This document shows, piece after piece, positions 1 to 11,840 of a stretch of DNA of 64,000 nucleotides. The notes below the pieces were generated by a model, which made no database searches, had not been told where the DNA came from, and saw only the letters and a program-made list of their open reading frames with translations. The first letter of the stretch is position 1; every line of letters begins with the position of its first letter. Both the position numbers and the translations under genes were made by a program. Source of the DNA: Symsagittifera roscoffensis (taxonomy: Eukaryota > Xenacoelomorpha > Acoela > Convolutidae). The DNA lies in contig NC_087069.1 in the NCBI RefSeq assembly GCF_963678635.1, forward strand, positions 30,732,776-30,796,775, read 5' to 3'.

Positions 1-114
1 CTCATCAGAAAAAAACTGACAGTAAATCTAGCGTCACAGAAATTAGCATCAAATAAGCTAAGCGTGCGAGCATAAAAAAAATTTTCTTTTAACAAATCAG
101 AGTTTGAAGATGGG

Positions 115-738
115 TTAAATCTGAGATATGGATGGGAACCACCAAACACCCAACATACATGCCCATGTGGACAATCGTTCGCACTGACCCACTCCTTACA
201 CTGTCCCAAAGGTGGATACACTCACCTAAGACATAATGAACTTCGCGATACTTTTGCGACACTCCTGGACGAAGATTGCCATGATGTTGAAATAGAGCCG
301 AAACTCCAATCGTTGGAAGGCGAAAGCTTTCACAACAAAAAAAAGCACTACTGAAGATGACGCTCGACTTGACATCAAGGCAAATGGACTCTGGGGAGGC
401 CGATTCAGCCGAAACTCTTTCGATGTAAAAATTTTCAACGCCCATGCTAAATCCTGCCCTAAAACTATATCTGACGCCTACAAAAATCATGTGTGTCAAA
501 AAATTAAAATACCAACAAAGAATTCTGGATGTGGAACACAGCAGCTTTGTTCCACTGTTTTTTGCGTGTACCGGAGGAGCAGCACCAGGCTCTACAAAAA
601 CTATCTAGAAACTAGCAGAGAAACTAAGCGAAAAACGGAACGAATCATACTCGGACACAATAAACTTTTATACGAACAAAAATAAGTTTTGCACTTCTGA
701 GGAGTGCAATCCTCTGCCTAAGGGGCTGCAAAAATCTT
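115..738 (+). pseudogene. C-terminal fragment of a LINE-type retrotransposon protein, decayed
   Basis: The frame opening at 115 reads a Cys-rich finger-like segment (CPCGQSF, a His, then HCPKGG) followed by RHNELRD and an EP.LQ.L block, and hits TGA at 352-354. The reading continues one frame over from 353 with EDDARLDI, a WGGRF block and FDVKIFN, a spacing that suggests a nuclease-like Asp motif. Near 684-735 a segment reading SFALLRSAIL closes the domain. From memory, this order (finger, RHN.LRD, ARLD, FDV.IFN, LLRS) is the region after reverse transcriptase in a LINE-like family common in marine invertebrates, and it resembles restriction-like-endonuclease LINEs. No RT motifs are in the window. 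At least one stop and further frameshifts between 420 and 690 make it non-functional. Being a retroelement tail is well supported; the exact clade is not. Confidence 0.6.
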
Positions 739-1455
739 AAAAATACATCCAACATAGACAATTCTATCTGTGCTATAATCGAGGAGGGTAGATTCTAATT
801 GACAATTCTCTTGATGCATCAAAATAGACTTGATTTATTCATAAAATTTTTGCCGATGTATTTATATAGCGTTGGTACGGCCTTATCCAATCTGTGCACG
901 TACCGTCGCATTTCGGAGGGCCATTTTAATTGACCCCCTTTTTTAAACTAGTTTAGATGAGATGACGTGGGACAGATCGCTGCTGGACGACAACGAAGTA
1001 AAGGTCGGGACCTCAGAACTGATGTTCTGGTGGAGACGAAAGAAGCAAAGCCAAACGTTTGATTCAGAGACGACAGGACCAATTGTATTAAATTTTTCAG
1101 AGGCGAAACTCAGACTGGTCACAGTTTAGGACAGGATCAGCCCGCCAATTGCAAATGTGGCTAGGAAAACGGTTCATAGGGTCCGAGCTAAGAAGGAGCC
1201 TGAAGGAACGTTTGAGGCGGTGCACCAGATGCAGAGATAAAACGAACTTCAAAGTCGACAACAACCATCAATGAACCTGGGAACCAGGAAACAGTGATCC
1301 GAAACACAGTTTTAGCGAGGACCGGTCCGCCAACATTGAAAAGGATGCTACTGTTCAACTTTGCGGCGATTAAGTGCGACCCCTGGACGATTAGAAAAGA
1401 AGTTATCTACCAAGGACCGTGACGCGATAGAAAGAGTAATAACCGTAGGACAGCA
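739..1455. other. Non-coding interval with coding-like remnants
   Basis: No continuous ORF is present. From about 960 to 1455 the base composition is richer in G and A than the surroundings, and short stretches in changing plus frames read as charged, Lys/Arg/Glu-rich protein (for example near 1395-1455). This looks like an old coding sequence of a mobile element or gene that has lost its frame. The hAT element at 1464 inserted into it, and similar charged remnants resume after 4023. The family cannot be identified. The part 739-950 shows nothing recognisable. Confidence 0.35.
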
Positions 1456-1463
1456 ACATAAAC
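1456..1463. repeat. Target-site duplication, left copy (ACATAAAC)
   Basis: The 8 bases ACATAAAC directly precede the left terminal inverted repeat and recur exactly at 4016-4023 after the right one. Eight bp is the duplication length made by hAT transposases. Confidence 0.95.
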
Positions 1464-1480
1464 CAGGGTGGCCACTTGGT
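1464..1480 (+). repeat. hAT left terminal inverted repeat
   Basis: This 17-bp sequence CAGGGTGGCCACTTGGT matches the reverse complement of 3999-4015 at every position. The 18th base differs (A here, T in the right end). Confidence 0.95.
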
Positions 1481-1555
1481 ATCTTTTTAGATACTGGTAT
1501 CTAAAAGTCACTATTTGGTATCTTTTTTTACGTAAGTATCTATTTTCAGACGTGA

Positions 1556-3860
1556 ATGGGAAAGTGCAGGGCAACCAGGACTCTCGTGAGTGGCTTCTCC
1601 TGGGCAAGACTTGTGGACGGCGAAGACGAGTTTGTGGAATGTCAGTTGGACAAAAAACGAATCAATATCAGCAATGGGCGATCTCGACTGACGCAACACG
1701 AAAACTCAGATGTCCATAAGTGAGTGAACTCTTGTCTTGACTGGTATGATGAAAAAACAAAGCAAGTCGTTTGTGTTTACACATCAACAGATTTCTAGTA
1801 TTTGACTGTTTAGGTCGAAAGTAGCAGCTCTCAATCGGCAGCCAACTTTGCAGGCATCGCTTGTGCAACATTGTGATGTCCAAACGGGAACTCGCAACGC
1901 GGTGGCATTGCACGTTTTGAGTCTTGTTTTGAATAAACAGACATTTCGGTCTAGCGACTCTGTTAACCGCAAACGATCTAAGTACAAGAAAATGTTTCCT
2001 GATTCATCATTCACGTCTCTCAACTGCGGAAAAACCAAAGCCAGTTATATTGCAGTACATGCACTAGCTCCTTACGCCCGAGAGCAGTTTCGGAACCTAT
2101 ACAGCGGTAAACTTTTTGGGCTGCACGTCGATGAAACAACTTATAATAGAAAATCGCGTTTGGAGTTCTAGGATTGTTCATTTTGCGGATGGTACGCGTT
2201 TTTGCCGGTACATGACAACAATTGAGCTCGACGTTTCGCTGAATATCGAAGAGTTTCTGAGGAATACGTCGTCGGCGAAAACTTTAGACGACGTTAAGCT
2301 TCAAGATGCAAATGCAGTTTTTGCCGCCATCGAAAGCGCGCTTGCTCTTTATCATCTGAGTTTTGACAATTTAGTTTACCTCATGACAGACAACTGTACC
2401 ACAATGACTGGCAAGCACGCAGGTGTGAAGGCGAAAGTGAGAGACGTTTCTCCTCGAATGATTGACTTTCCTGGATGTAGTGTAGTGCTCATCAAGCCAA
2501 CTTATTGCTGAACTCTGAAGCGCGCCAACCTGGGATTTTTTCCAATCTTGTGAAACTAGCGGTAGCATTCTCAGGATATGTCGGCACAACGCCGAAAGTG
2601 CAGTCGATCATGAAGAAATGCAACGACTTACTGGACCTTAAGTCGTTTACAGGGTTCTCACCAACGCGCTTTTTGTCTCTGTATCAGTCTTTCGAAATTA
2701 TCCTAGACCAGTTTCATGTTGTTTCAGCGCTTGTTAATCTGTCAAGTGACGAAACTCTGAAAGGAATGTTCCGGGCTAAAAATCTTGTGATCAATTTGGA
2801 CACAGTAGTTATTCATGTCAAGCCTATCTATATACTTACAAAGGTTACACAGGACCCCAAATTGGACGTACACGAGCAACTGAAGCTTGTATTGCTAGTT
2901 GTTTCGCAGTTACTGGCGCGAATGGGTCACATTCTGAACATAGGCCCCAACAGCTATTTCAAGAAGCTTTATGTTCAAAGTAACTATAATTCCGACAGTT
3001 GGATACCTTTAAGGCTCAACTCTAAGACCACCACGCTGTATCACAGCAATAACGAGTACGTTCTCAGCAAACTGTCTAATCTGACTGCAGAACAGGAAAA
3101 TGGCATTGTCAAGCAGTGGAACACTCATAACGAGTTTCAGTTGAACGAGCTTCTCAAGCGGTTTTTGCCCTTCCTGAAATGTACACTGACGAGATATTGT
3201 TATGTATTGTTCATTCCGTTAACAGATTTCACTGATAAGAAAATCAAACATTTGGACAACTTGTCTATGTATTTGCATTTATCTTGCTCCGCCGTTCTTG
3301 ACGCTTTCACAGCTTACAAGTTCAGCTGCGACAACCAATCTGCCGATTTGCGCTTTTAGTATATGACGGGAAAGTTGAACGCGTTCTCAGAACTCCGAAC
3401 GTTAGTTGAATCTGTTATGATTGTTTGTGGGCACAACATGGTTGTTGAGTCTGGCTTCTCGGCAATGAAAGTGACAGAGACAGAGTATACGAACGCGTTA
3501 ACTTCCGAGGTTTATGACGCTCTACGAATAATCCAAGAGTTTTGGGACCGGGACAGTTTCGAAACGTATGTTGTACCCGCTGAGTTGCATCAACTAATCA
3601 AAGTATCATCGAAAGCTTACAAAGATTTGACGAAATCAAAAAATGTGGCAAACACCAGAAAAAGAGCGTACGCGGACCACCTTAGATCGGAGCTACAGGT
3701 GTTCAAGCGCAGAACGCCAGGAGCAGTGCAGAAAGACATCTCTTCTACCAACGATGAGCTCAAAAAAGCAAAAGAGCTGGTCGAGCATCTGGAAAAGAAG
3801 AAATCCAAGCTTGAAGCTGACCGCGATTCAGTTGCTGTTTCGTTTGTTAATCAACTGTAA
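1556..3860 (+). pseudogene. hAT transposase, two exons, broken by two frameshifts and one stop
   Basis: Exon 1 is 1556-1719 (ATG at 1556). It encodes a BED-finger-like segment: Trp, then CQLD (the second Cys of a CxxC is replaced by Asp), then HENSDVH. A GTGAGT donor at 1720 and a TTTAG acceptor ending at 1813 define a 94-bp intron, and the split Lys codon rejoins in frame in exon 2 (from 1814). Exon 2 shows an RNase H-like core with LHVDET (about 2128-2145) and MTDNCTTMTG, then FSPTRFLSLY, and a C-terminal dimerisation-type region with VESGFSAMK followed by a Lys/Glu-rich coiled-coil tail ending at 3860. Frame changes occur near 2165-2175 and 2490-2505, and an in-frame TAG lies at 3357-3359. 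Neither ORF open at 1848 or 2505 begins with ATG. The hAT assignment is firm from the ends and motifs; the family within hAT is not assigned. Confidence 0.82.
1720..1813 (+). other. Intron of the hAT transposase
   Basis: The interval begins GTGAGT and ends with the pyrimidine-rich ACTGTTTAG. Removing it joins the zinc-finger frame (stop TGA at 1721-1723 if unspliced) to the catalytic frame with correct codon phase, whereas unspliced readthrough meets stops in both frames. Its 94-bp length fits a small-intron invertebrate genome. Confidence 0.8.
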
Positions 3861-3998
3861 AAAATTAAATTTTGCAGTCATTTGTTTTCAACAGGTTTTA
3901 GCGGTGTGTGAAAGTGTCTTTTGTTAAAGCAAAATTTAACTTGGTTACTTTTTGGTATCTTTTTCAGGAATATGAATGAGGTATCTTTTTTATTCCCA

Positions 3999-4015
3999 AC
4001 CAAGTGGCCACCCTG
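3999..4015 (-). repeat. hAT right terminal inverted repeat
   Basis: This is the exact 17-bp reverse complement of the left end at 1464-1480. Confidence 0.95.
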
Positions 4016-4023
4016 ACATAAAC
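4016..4023. repeat. Target-site duplication, right copy (ACATAAAC)
   Basis: It is identical to 1456-1463 and immediately follows the right inverted repeat. Confidence 0.95.
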
Positions 4024-5355
4024 GCCAACTAGTCGGAAAGCTTGAAGGGACGACGAAAACTAGAAAAAGGGAGTCGAAAAGTAAGCAGACAAAACCGACC
4101 AGTCAAGAGAGACGGCAGCGAGTCCAGGAGAAAAGTTCGGGAAAAGGAAGCGATGACAACAGAGTTCGCTTTGTCAGATAGTTCAGACGTAGAGTTGGGA
4201 TTCGAGGCCTCATTCCAAGCTGAGAACTTGCCAGGGCCATCATCAGGGCACATAACGATTCAACAGGAGCAAAAGTTACCATCAACACAAAAAGATACTA
4301 GAAGTGTAACCTATAATCTAGGCGAGAATAATCTAAGGCGGGGTGCCAATTTGCAGTGTGAGTGAAACGAGTTGTAGTGATTCGGTGAGTCCACAACAAA
4401 ACGATCGAGAAGAGGGCGAAATAACAGCGGAGTCTACTGAATGCGAGATCACAGCGGAATTGACGGAAGGCGAAATTCGAAATGAAAATGAAAGAGAAAA
4501 TGTCGACATATAAACATGTCAGAAAGACCAAAAAGTTCATTTTCAAGGAAAACTTGATTTTAAAAATGTCTATGAAAAAACTGTTTAAAAATCATTTTGC
4601 CCAAGTGGGTATGTGGTGGTGCTATCGTTATGTGTTAGAATAGATCTCGTATTCATGTTAAAGGTCATTGTCCTAATGATGTTGAGTGGTGCTTGGCCAA
4701 ATTATGTTCGATAACACATTGTTTAGTTGTGGTTACGATCTAGACTGAATTAACAGTGATCGCACAAGTTTTTTATCGAGTTAAGGAAGTATTATTTGAT
4801 TCCCTTAACTAAGGTATTACATCGCAGCCGTATATTACGCTTACTTCAGAGACTCAAATTTGCTAGGTCGCATAATCGAATCCGACACGTGGCAGGGGTA
4901 TTGCTAATTCAAGGCGTATTTCTGTTTTTTCTGTTTTCACTTGATAGAGCTGCTTTTTGGTCGTGTTCTCGCAAGTGTTTGCGAAGCGCAGCTTCGTCTC
5001 TGTGTTTATTGTTCGTTTATTTTCACTATTTCGTTGGTACTTCAATATAGTCCCTCTCGTGTCAATCATTTTTTCATGATATCGAAATTTGTTTGTTTTA
5101 CTATTTATTAACAGAGTATGCTCGAAGCAGATCAGCTGATCTTGTTGCCTGACTTTTTCAATCTGCAGTGCCACTGGTCATTTTGTTCAAATATTCAATC
5201 TTCTTTATATCGACTTTTATAAATTTGTATTTCTCTTTTTCTATCCAATCTTGTATTGCTTTTCGTACCTGCAGGGTCACGTGCTTTTGATGTCGTTTGA
5301 TATCAGGGCGAGGTTTTGTGGAGGTTCTGTTCTTCAAATATGTTGTGTTGTTCAG
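4024..5355. other. Degenerate flank of the hAT insertion, then non-coding sequence
   Basis: From 4024 to about 4550 there are short charged reading stretches on the plus strand (longest open frame 4042-4365, rich in Lys, Arg, Glu and Ser). They look like the continuation of the remnant left of the hAT element, since the insertion falls inside it. No domain is recognisable and the frame is broken repeatedly. From about 4560 to 5355 I see only AT-rich sequence. Confidence 0.35.
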
Positions 5356-5536
5356 GTTGAGAAGTTCAAGTGTGCTCTGGTTGAGATGGCGGACAAGTAC
5401 CGATTGCAGCATCCCGATGCGCCCCACAGTCCAGAAGTGATACCAGAGGGCACCACGCCCATCGAGATGAATGTGCGAGTAGGACTGTCCTCGTTCATTG
5501 TGAACCAGAGCCATCTGGCATATGCCAAAGACAGAG
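5356..5536 (+). CDS. Candidate internal exon of an unidentified protein-coding gene
   Basis: This 181-bp block stands out from the AT-rich surroundings by higher GC and an open plus frame of 60 codons. It follows TTGTTCAG, a plausible acceptor after a T-rich stretch, and ends at ACAGAG before GTGG, a usable donor. The encoded segment starts VEKFKCALVEMADKY, continues with a Pro/His-rich turn (HPDAPHSPEV), and ends in SSFIVNQSHLAYAKDRG. I do not recognise the family. An exonised or captured fragment, or a retrogene piece, is equally possible. The flanks offer no second exon that I can support. Confidence 0.4.
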
Positions 5537-6375
5537 GTGGAATACACTTTTGATTGCCCGCCCGCCCCGCCCCCATTGTACAATGAGTTGCTGCCAATGA
5601 GTGAGGCGACAAATGGTCGAGTCGAAAGCGACAATTCGCACTTTTTCAAAAAAAAAAAGCAACAAGCGCCCCCCCCCCCACCCCGCACCAACGACAATTA
5701 GTAAGATTTAAATGGTGTGCGTGCTTTAAAATATTGCAAGCTTGTCAGAAACGAGACAAGAAATGTTAGAGAAAACGCCTGGAGGTTGGTTATTGGCGCG
5801 ACTGGGAGAGAGTGTACACTATTTGTGGCTCGGTGCAAATGTCGCCTTTCCTTTTCTCACTTTTACCACTTGTCGCCATCGACCAGTTGTCGCCTCGCCA
5901 GTTGCTGCTGTATCTAATATATGGATGCTACAACTATTTGCTCTAGTATAATTGTGGCGTGCCCTGTAATGTAGCTGGGTCTGAACCCATAAACATGTAT
6001 ACACAAGCTCATCTGTTCAATGTTTAATACAGTTCATGGCTTAGTTCGAAACTGGTGATACACTGTCCCCTTTTTTGAGGACCCAGCTATCATATAGGTG
6101 GCTATCTTTTAATGTAATTGAATTGATGACGCTACCAATCGCCATAAAAATGCGAAAAAAATCATGCTAACTAATTTCTCTTAGTAAACGTTTCCAGACC
6201 CAACCTTTGCAATGAAAATGACATTTGGCTTTGCAAACTTCTGCGCCTTCTTACCTTATAGTTTCATTTTTGCGTTTCAGTGAGTTTGGATAATTTTGTA
6301 TCTATCGCTTAGTGTATCGTTGAATTTCATGTTTGATTTATTTTGGACTGTCAGTATTTGCTCCTTGAAATGTAT
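5537..6375. other. Non-coding interval before the assembly gap
   Basis: It holds short simple stretches (C-rich near 5560-5575, A10 at 5649-5658 followed by C10 near 5670-5680) and otherwise unremarkable AT-rich sequence. Small ORFs here show no domain and overlap on both strands, so none is called. Confidence 0.5.
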
Positions 6376-6575
6376 NNNNNNNNNNNNNNNNNNNNNNNNN
6401 NNNNNNNNNNNNNNNNNNNNNNNNNNNNNNNNNNNNNNNNNNNNNNNNNNNNNNNNNNNNNNNNNNNNNNNNNNNNNNNNNNNNNNNNNNNNNNNNNNNN
6501 NNNNNNNNNNNNNNNNNNNNNNNNNNNNNNNNNNNNNNNNNNNNNNNNNNNNNNNNNNNNNNNNNNNNNNNNNNN
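6376..6575. other. Assembly gap (200 N)
   Basis: There are exactly 200 unknown bases between unique sequence and the start of satellite 1. The round number suggests a placeholder, so the true distance and the left boundary of the satellite are unknown. Confidence 0.99.
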
Positions 6576-9112
6576 CAGAGATTTCTAGCTTTACTCAATG
6601 AGATTTTTAACTTGAATTTTATCTGGTGAGAGAAATTATCAGAATCTTCTAGCTGAACTCAATGAGATTTCTAACTTGACTTACATCTGGTCACAAGGAT
6701 TCTCAGAGGTTTTTAGTTTAATTTGAAGAGATTTTTAACTTGACTCAGACCTTGTGGCAGAAATTCTCAGAGATTTCTAGCTTTACTCAATGAGATTTCT
6801 AACTTGAATTATATCTGGTGACATAAATTATCAGAATCTTCAAGCTGAACTCAATTTCCTATCTTGAGTTAGATCTCGTAACAGAATTTTTTCCAGAGAT
6901 ATCTAGCTTACAATATCAATGTTTATATCAGGAAACAGTAACTTTCATAGAATTTTTGGCTTAATTTCTCCAGCTTTTCAACATAACTTAGATCTCGTGG
7001 CAGGAATTCTCAGAGACTTCTAGTTTAACTCAATGATATTTCTAACTTGACTTACATCTAGAGACAGTGATTCTCAGAGTTTTTTAGTTTCACCTGAAGA
7101 GATTTCTAGTTTGACTCAGATCTTGTGAAAAAAAATTCTAGGAGAATTTTAGCTTAGCTCAATGAGATTTCTAACTTGACTTAGATCTCGTGACAGGAAT
7201 TTTCAGAGGTTTTTAGTTTAATTTGAAGAGATTTTTAACTTGACTCAGACCTTGTGACAGAAATTCTCAGAGATGTCTAGCTTTACTCAATGAGATTTTT
7301 AACTTGAATTATATCTGGTGAGAGAAATTATCAGAATCTTCTAGCTGAACTCAATGAGGTTCCTAACTTGAGTTAGATCTCGTGACAGAATTTTTCCAGA
7401 GATATCTAGCTTACAACATCAAGGTTTATATCAGGAAACAGTAACATTCATAGATTTTTAGCTTAATTTCTCGAGCTTTTCAACATAACTTAGATCTCGT
7501 GACAGGAATTCTCAGAGACTTCTAGTTTAACTCAAGGAGATTTCTAACTTGATTTACATCTGGTGACAAGGATTCTCAGAGGTTTTTAGTTTAATTTGAA
7601 GAGAGTTCTAACTTGACTTAGATCTCATGACAGGAATTTTCAGAGAGTTCTAGGTTAACTAAATGAAATTTCTGAAGTGTCTTTCATCTGGCGACAGAAA
7701 TTATCAGAGTCTTCTAGCTTAACTTATCGAGATTTCCAACTAGACTTAGACCTGGTAACAGGAGTGTTCAAAGATTGCTAGCCTACTTCATCGAGACTTC
7801 TAGTTTGATTCAAATCTCAGAACAGGAAAGTTCAGAGTCTTCTAACTCATTTCAATGAGATTTCTAACTTGACTTACATCTGGTGACAAGGTTTCTCAGA
7901 GGTTTTTAGTCTAACTCGAAGAAAATTCTAACTTGACTCAGATCTTGTGAAAAAAACTTTAAGAGAAATCTAGCTGAACTCAATGAGATTTCTAACTTGA
8001 CTTTGATCTCGGGAGAGGAGTTTTCAGAAAGTTCTAGGTTAACTAAATGAGATTTCTTGAGTGACTTACATCTGGTGGCAGAAATTATCGGAGTCTTCTA
8101 GCCTGATTTATCGAGATTTCCAGCTTGACTTAGACCTGGTGACAGGAATGTTCAGAGATTGCAAGCCTACTTCATCGAGACTTCTAACTTGATTCAGATC
8201 TCAGAACAGGAAAGTTCAGAGACTTCTAATTCATTTCAATGAGATTTCTAACTTAACTTACATCTGGTGACAAGGTTTCTCAGAGGTTTTCAGTATAACT
8301 TGAAGAGATTTCTAACTTGACTCAGGCCTTGTGACAGAAATTCTCAGAGATTTCTAGCTTAACTCAATGAGAATTCTAACTTGACTTAGATCTCGTGACA
8401 GGATTTTTTTCAGAGATATCTAGCTTACAATATCTAGCTTACAGGGTTTCCCAGAGGTTTTCACTTTAACTTGAAGAGCTTTCTAACTTGACTCAGATCT
8501 TGTGGCAGAAATTCTCAGAGATTTCTAGCTTAACTCAATGAGATTTCTAACTTGAACTATATCTGTTGACAGAGATTATCAGAGTCTTCTAGCTTAACTC
8601 AATGAGGTTTTTTAACTTGAGTTAGATCTCGTGACAGGATTTTTTTTCAGCTTACAATATCAAGATCTATATCAGGTAACAGTAACTTTCATAGGTTTTT
8701 AGCTTAATTTCTCGAGCTTTTCAACATAACTTAGATCTCGTGACAGAAATTCTCAGAGACTTCTAGTTTATCTCAATGAGATTTCTAACTTGACTTACAT
8801 CTGGTGACAAGAATTCTCAGAGGTTTTTAGTTTAATTTGAAGAGTTTTTTAACTTGATCCAGATCTTGTGAAAAAAATTCTATGAGAACTCCATCTTAAC
8901 TCAATGATATTTCTAACTTGACTCAGATCTTGTGACAGAAAATCTCAGAGATTTCTATCTTAACTCAATGAGATTTCTTACTTGAATTATATCTGGTGAC
9001 AGAAATTATCCGAGTCTTCGAGCTTAACTCAATGAGTTTTCCAATTTGAGTTAGATCTCGTGGCAGGATTTTTTCCCGAGACATCTAGCTTACAATATCA
9101 AGACCTATATCA

Positions 9113-11840
9113 GCGAACAGTAACTTTCATAGATTTTTAGCTTAACTTCTCGAGCTTTTCAAGATAACTTAGATCTCATAACAGGAATTCTCAGAGACTT
9201 CTAGGTTAACTAAAAGAGATTTTTTACGTGACTTACATCTGGTGACAGAAATTATTAGAGTCTTCTAGCTTAACTTATTGAGATTTCCAATTTGACTCAG
9301 ACCTGGTGAGGGAAATGTTCAGAGGTTACTAGCCTACTTCATCGAGACTTCTTAATTGATTCAGATCTCAGAACAGGACATTTCAAAGACTTCTAATTTA
9401 ACTCAATGAGATTTCTAACTTGACTTACATCTGGTGACAAGGATTCTCAGAGGTTTTCAGTTTAACTTGAAGAGATTTCTAAATTGACTCAGATCCTGTG
9501 ACAGACATTCTCGGAAATTTCTAGCTTAACTCAATGAGATTTCTAACTTGAACTATATCTGGTGACAGAGTCTTATAGATTAACTCAATGAGGTTTCTAA
9601 CTTGAGTTAGATCTCGTGACAGGATTTTTCCAGAGATATCTAGCTTATAAAATTAAAATCTATATAAGGGAATAGTAACTTTCATAGATTTTTAGCTTAA
9701 TTTCTCGAGCTTTTCAACATAACTTAGATCTCGTGACAGGAATTCTCATAGACTTCTAGTGTATCTCAATGAGATTTCTAACTTGACTTACATCTGGTGA
9801 CAAGGATTCTCAGAGGTTTTTAGTTTAATATGAAGAGTTTTTAACTTGACTCAGATCTTGTGAAAGAAATTCTATGAGAATTCCAGCTTAACTCAATGAT
9901 ATTTCTAACTTGACTTTAATCTCGTGAAAGGAATTTTCAGAGAGTTCTAGGTTAACTAAATGAGATTTCTTAAGTGACTTACACCTGGTGACAGAAACTA
10001 TCGGAGTCTTCTAGCATAACGACTTAGACCTGGTGACAGGAAAGTTCAGAGATTGCTAGCCTACTTCATCGAGACTTCTAACTTGATTCAGATCTCAGGA
10101 CAGGAACGTTCGGAGACTTCTAGTTTAACTCAATGAGGTTTCTAACTTGACTTACATCTGGTGACAAAGATTCTCAGAGGTTTTCAGTTTAACTTGAAGA
10201 GATTTCTAATTTGACTCAGATCTTGTGAAAGAAACTCTAAGAGAATTCTAGCTTAAGTCAATGAGATTTCTAAATTGACTTAGATCTGGTGACAGAAATT
10301 ATCAGAGTCTTCTAGCATAACTTAGCGAGATTTACAACTTGACTTAGACCTGGTGACAGAAAAGATCAGAGATTGCTAGCCTACTTCATCGAGACTTCTA
10401 ACTTGATTCAGGAAAGTTCAGAGAATTCAAATTTATTTCAATGAGATTTCTAACTTGACTTACAGTTTTGGTTTTCAGTTTAATTTGAAGAAATTTTTAA
10501 CTTGAATAATATCTGGTGACAGAAATTATCAGAGTCTTCTGGCTTAACTCATGGAGGTTTCCAACTTGAGTTAGATCTCGTGACAGGATTTTTTTCAGAG
10601 ATATCTAGCAAAAATGTCAAGACTATATCAAGGAACAGTAACTTTTATAGATTTTTAGCTTAATTTCTCGAGCTTTTCAACATAACTTAGATCTAGTGAT
10701 AGGAATTCTCAGAGACTTCTAGTTTAACTCAATGAGATTTCTAACTTGATTTACATCTAGTAACAAGGATACTCAGAGGTTTTTAGTTTAACTTGAAGAG
10801 ATTTTTAACATGACTCAGACCTTGTGAAAAAGTAACTTTCATAGATTTTTAGCTTAGCGAACAGTAACTTTCATAGATTTTTAGCTTAATTTCTCGAGCT
10901 TTTCAAGATAACTTAGATCTCATAACAAGAATTCTCAGAGACTTCTAGGTTAACTAAAAGAGATTTTTTACGTGACTTACATCTGGTGACAGAAATTATT
11001 AGAGTCTTCTAGCTTAACTTATTGAGATTTCCAATTTGACTCAGACCTGGTGACGGAAATGTTCAGAGGTTACTAGCCTACTTCATTGAGACTTCTTAAT
11101 TGATTCAGATCTCAGAACAGGAAATTTCAAAGACTTCTAATTTAACTCAATGAGATTTCTAACTTGACTTACATCTGGTGACAAGGATTCTCAGAGGTTT
11201 TCAGTTTAACTTGAAGAGATTTCTAAATTGACTCAGATCCTGTGACAGACATTCTCGGAAATTTCTAGCTTAACTCAATGAGATTTCTAACTTGAACAAT
11301 ATCTGGGTGACAGAGTCTTATAGATTAACTCAATGAGGTTTCTAACTTGAGTTAGATCTCGTGACAGGATTTTTCCAGAGATATCTAGCTTACAATATTA
11401 AAATCTATATCAGGGAACAGTAACTTTCATAGATTTTTAGCTTAATTTATCGAGCTTTTCAACATAACTTAGATCTCGTTACAGGAAATCTCATAGACTT
11501 CTAGTGTATCTCAATGAGATTTCTAACTTGACTTACATCTAGTGACAAGGTTTCTCAGAGGTTTTTAGTTTAATTTGAAGAGTTTTTAACTTGACTCAGA
11601 TCTTGTGAAAGAAATTCTAAGAGAATTCCAGCTTAACTCAATGATATTTCTAACTTGACTTAGATCTCGTGAAAGGAATTTTCAGAGAGTTGTAGATTAA
11701 CTAAATGAGATTTCTTAAGTGACTTACATCTGGTGACAGAAACTATCGGAGTCTTCTAGCATAACGACTTAGACCTGGTGACAGGAAAGTTCAGAGATTG
11801 CTAGCCTACTTCATCGAGACTTCTAACTTGATTCAGATCT
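9113..11840. repeat. Higher-order duplication in satellite 1, about 1744-bp offset
   Basis: The block starting GCGAACAGTAACTTTCATAG at 9113 recurs at 10857. The two run nearly in parallel for roughly 970 bp, including the unusual variant with TTTTTTACGTGACTTACATC. A shorter stretch near 11,470 is repeated about 368 bp later near 11,838. Unequal exchange between arrays is the likely cause. Confidence 0.7.

Larger units (their letters stand above)
1464..4015 (+). mobile_element. hAT-superfamily DNA transposon (2552 bp)
   Basis: The element starts with CAGGGTGGCCACTTGGT and ends with its exact reverse complement, giving 17-bp terminal inverted repeats with the CAGGGTGGCCA end typical of hAT elements. 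It is flanked by a perfect 8-bp duplication. Just inside both ends the motif GGTATCTTTTT recurs in direct and inverted copies (about 1478-1533 and 3950-3990), which may be subterminal transposase-binding repeats. The interior carries one transposase gene in plus orientation. The perfect target duplication suggests fairly recent insertion, but the transposase has frameshifts and a stop, so this copy can at best be mobilised by another. Confidence 0.93.

Noticed and set aside
89-499. Minus-strand ORFs opposite the LINE fragment
   Set aside because: They are shadows; the recognisable protein motifs are on the plus strand.
5158-5697. 179-codon minus ORF opposite the exon-like block
   Set aside because: It contains Gly runs from a C homopolymer and no recognisable motif; the plus frame has the better splice context.
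6296-6601. ORFs spanning the N run on both strands
   Set aside because: They are open only because N codons are untranslated; there is no coding evidence.
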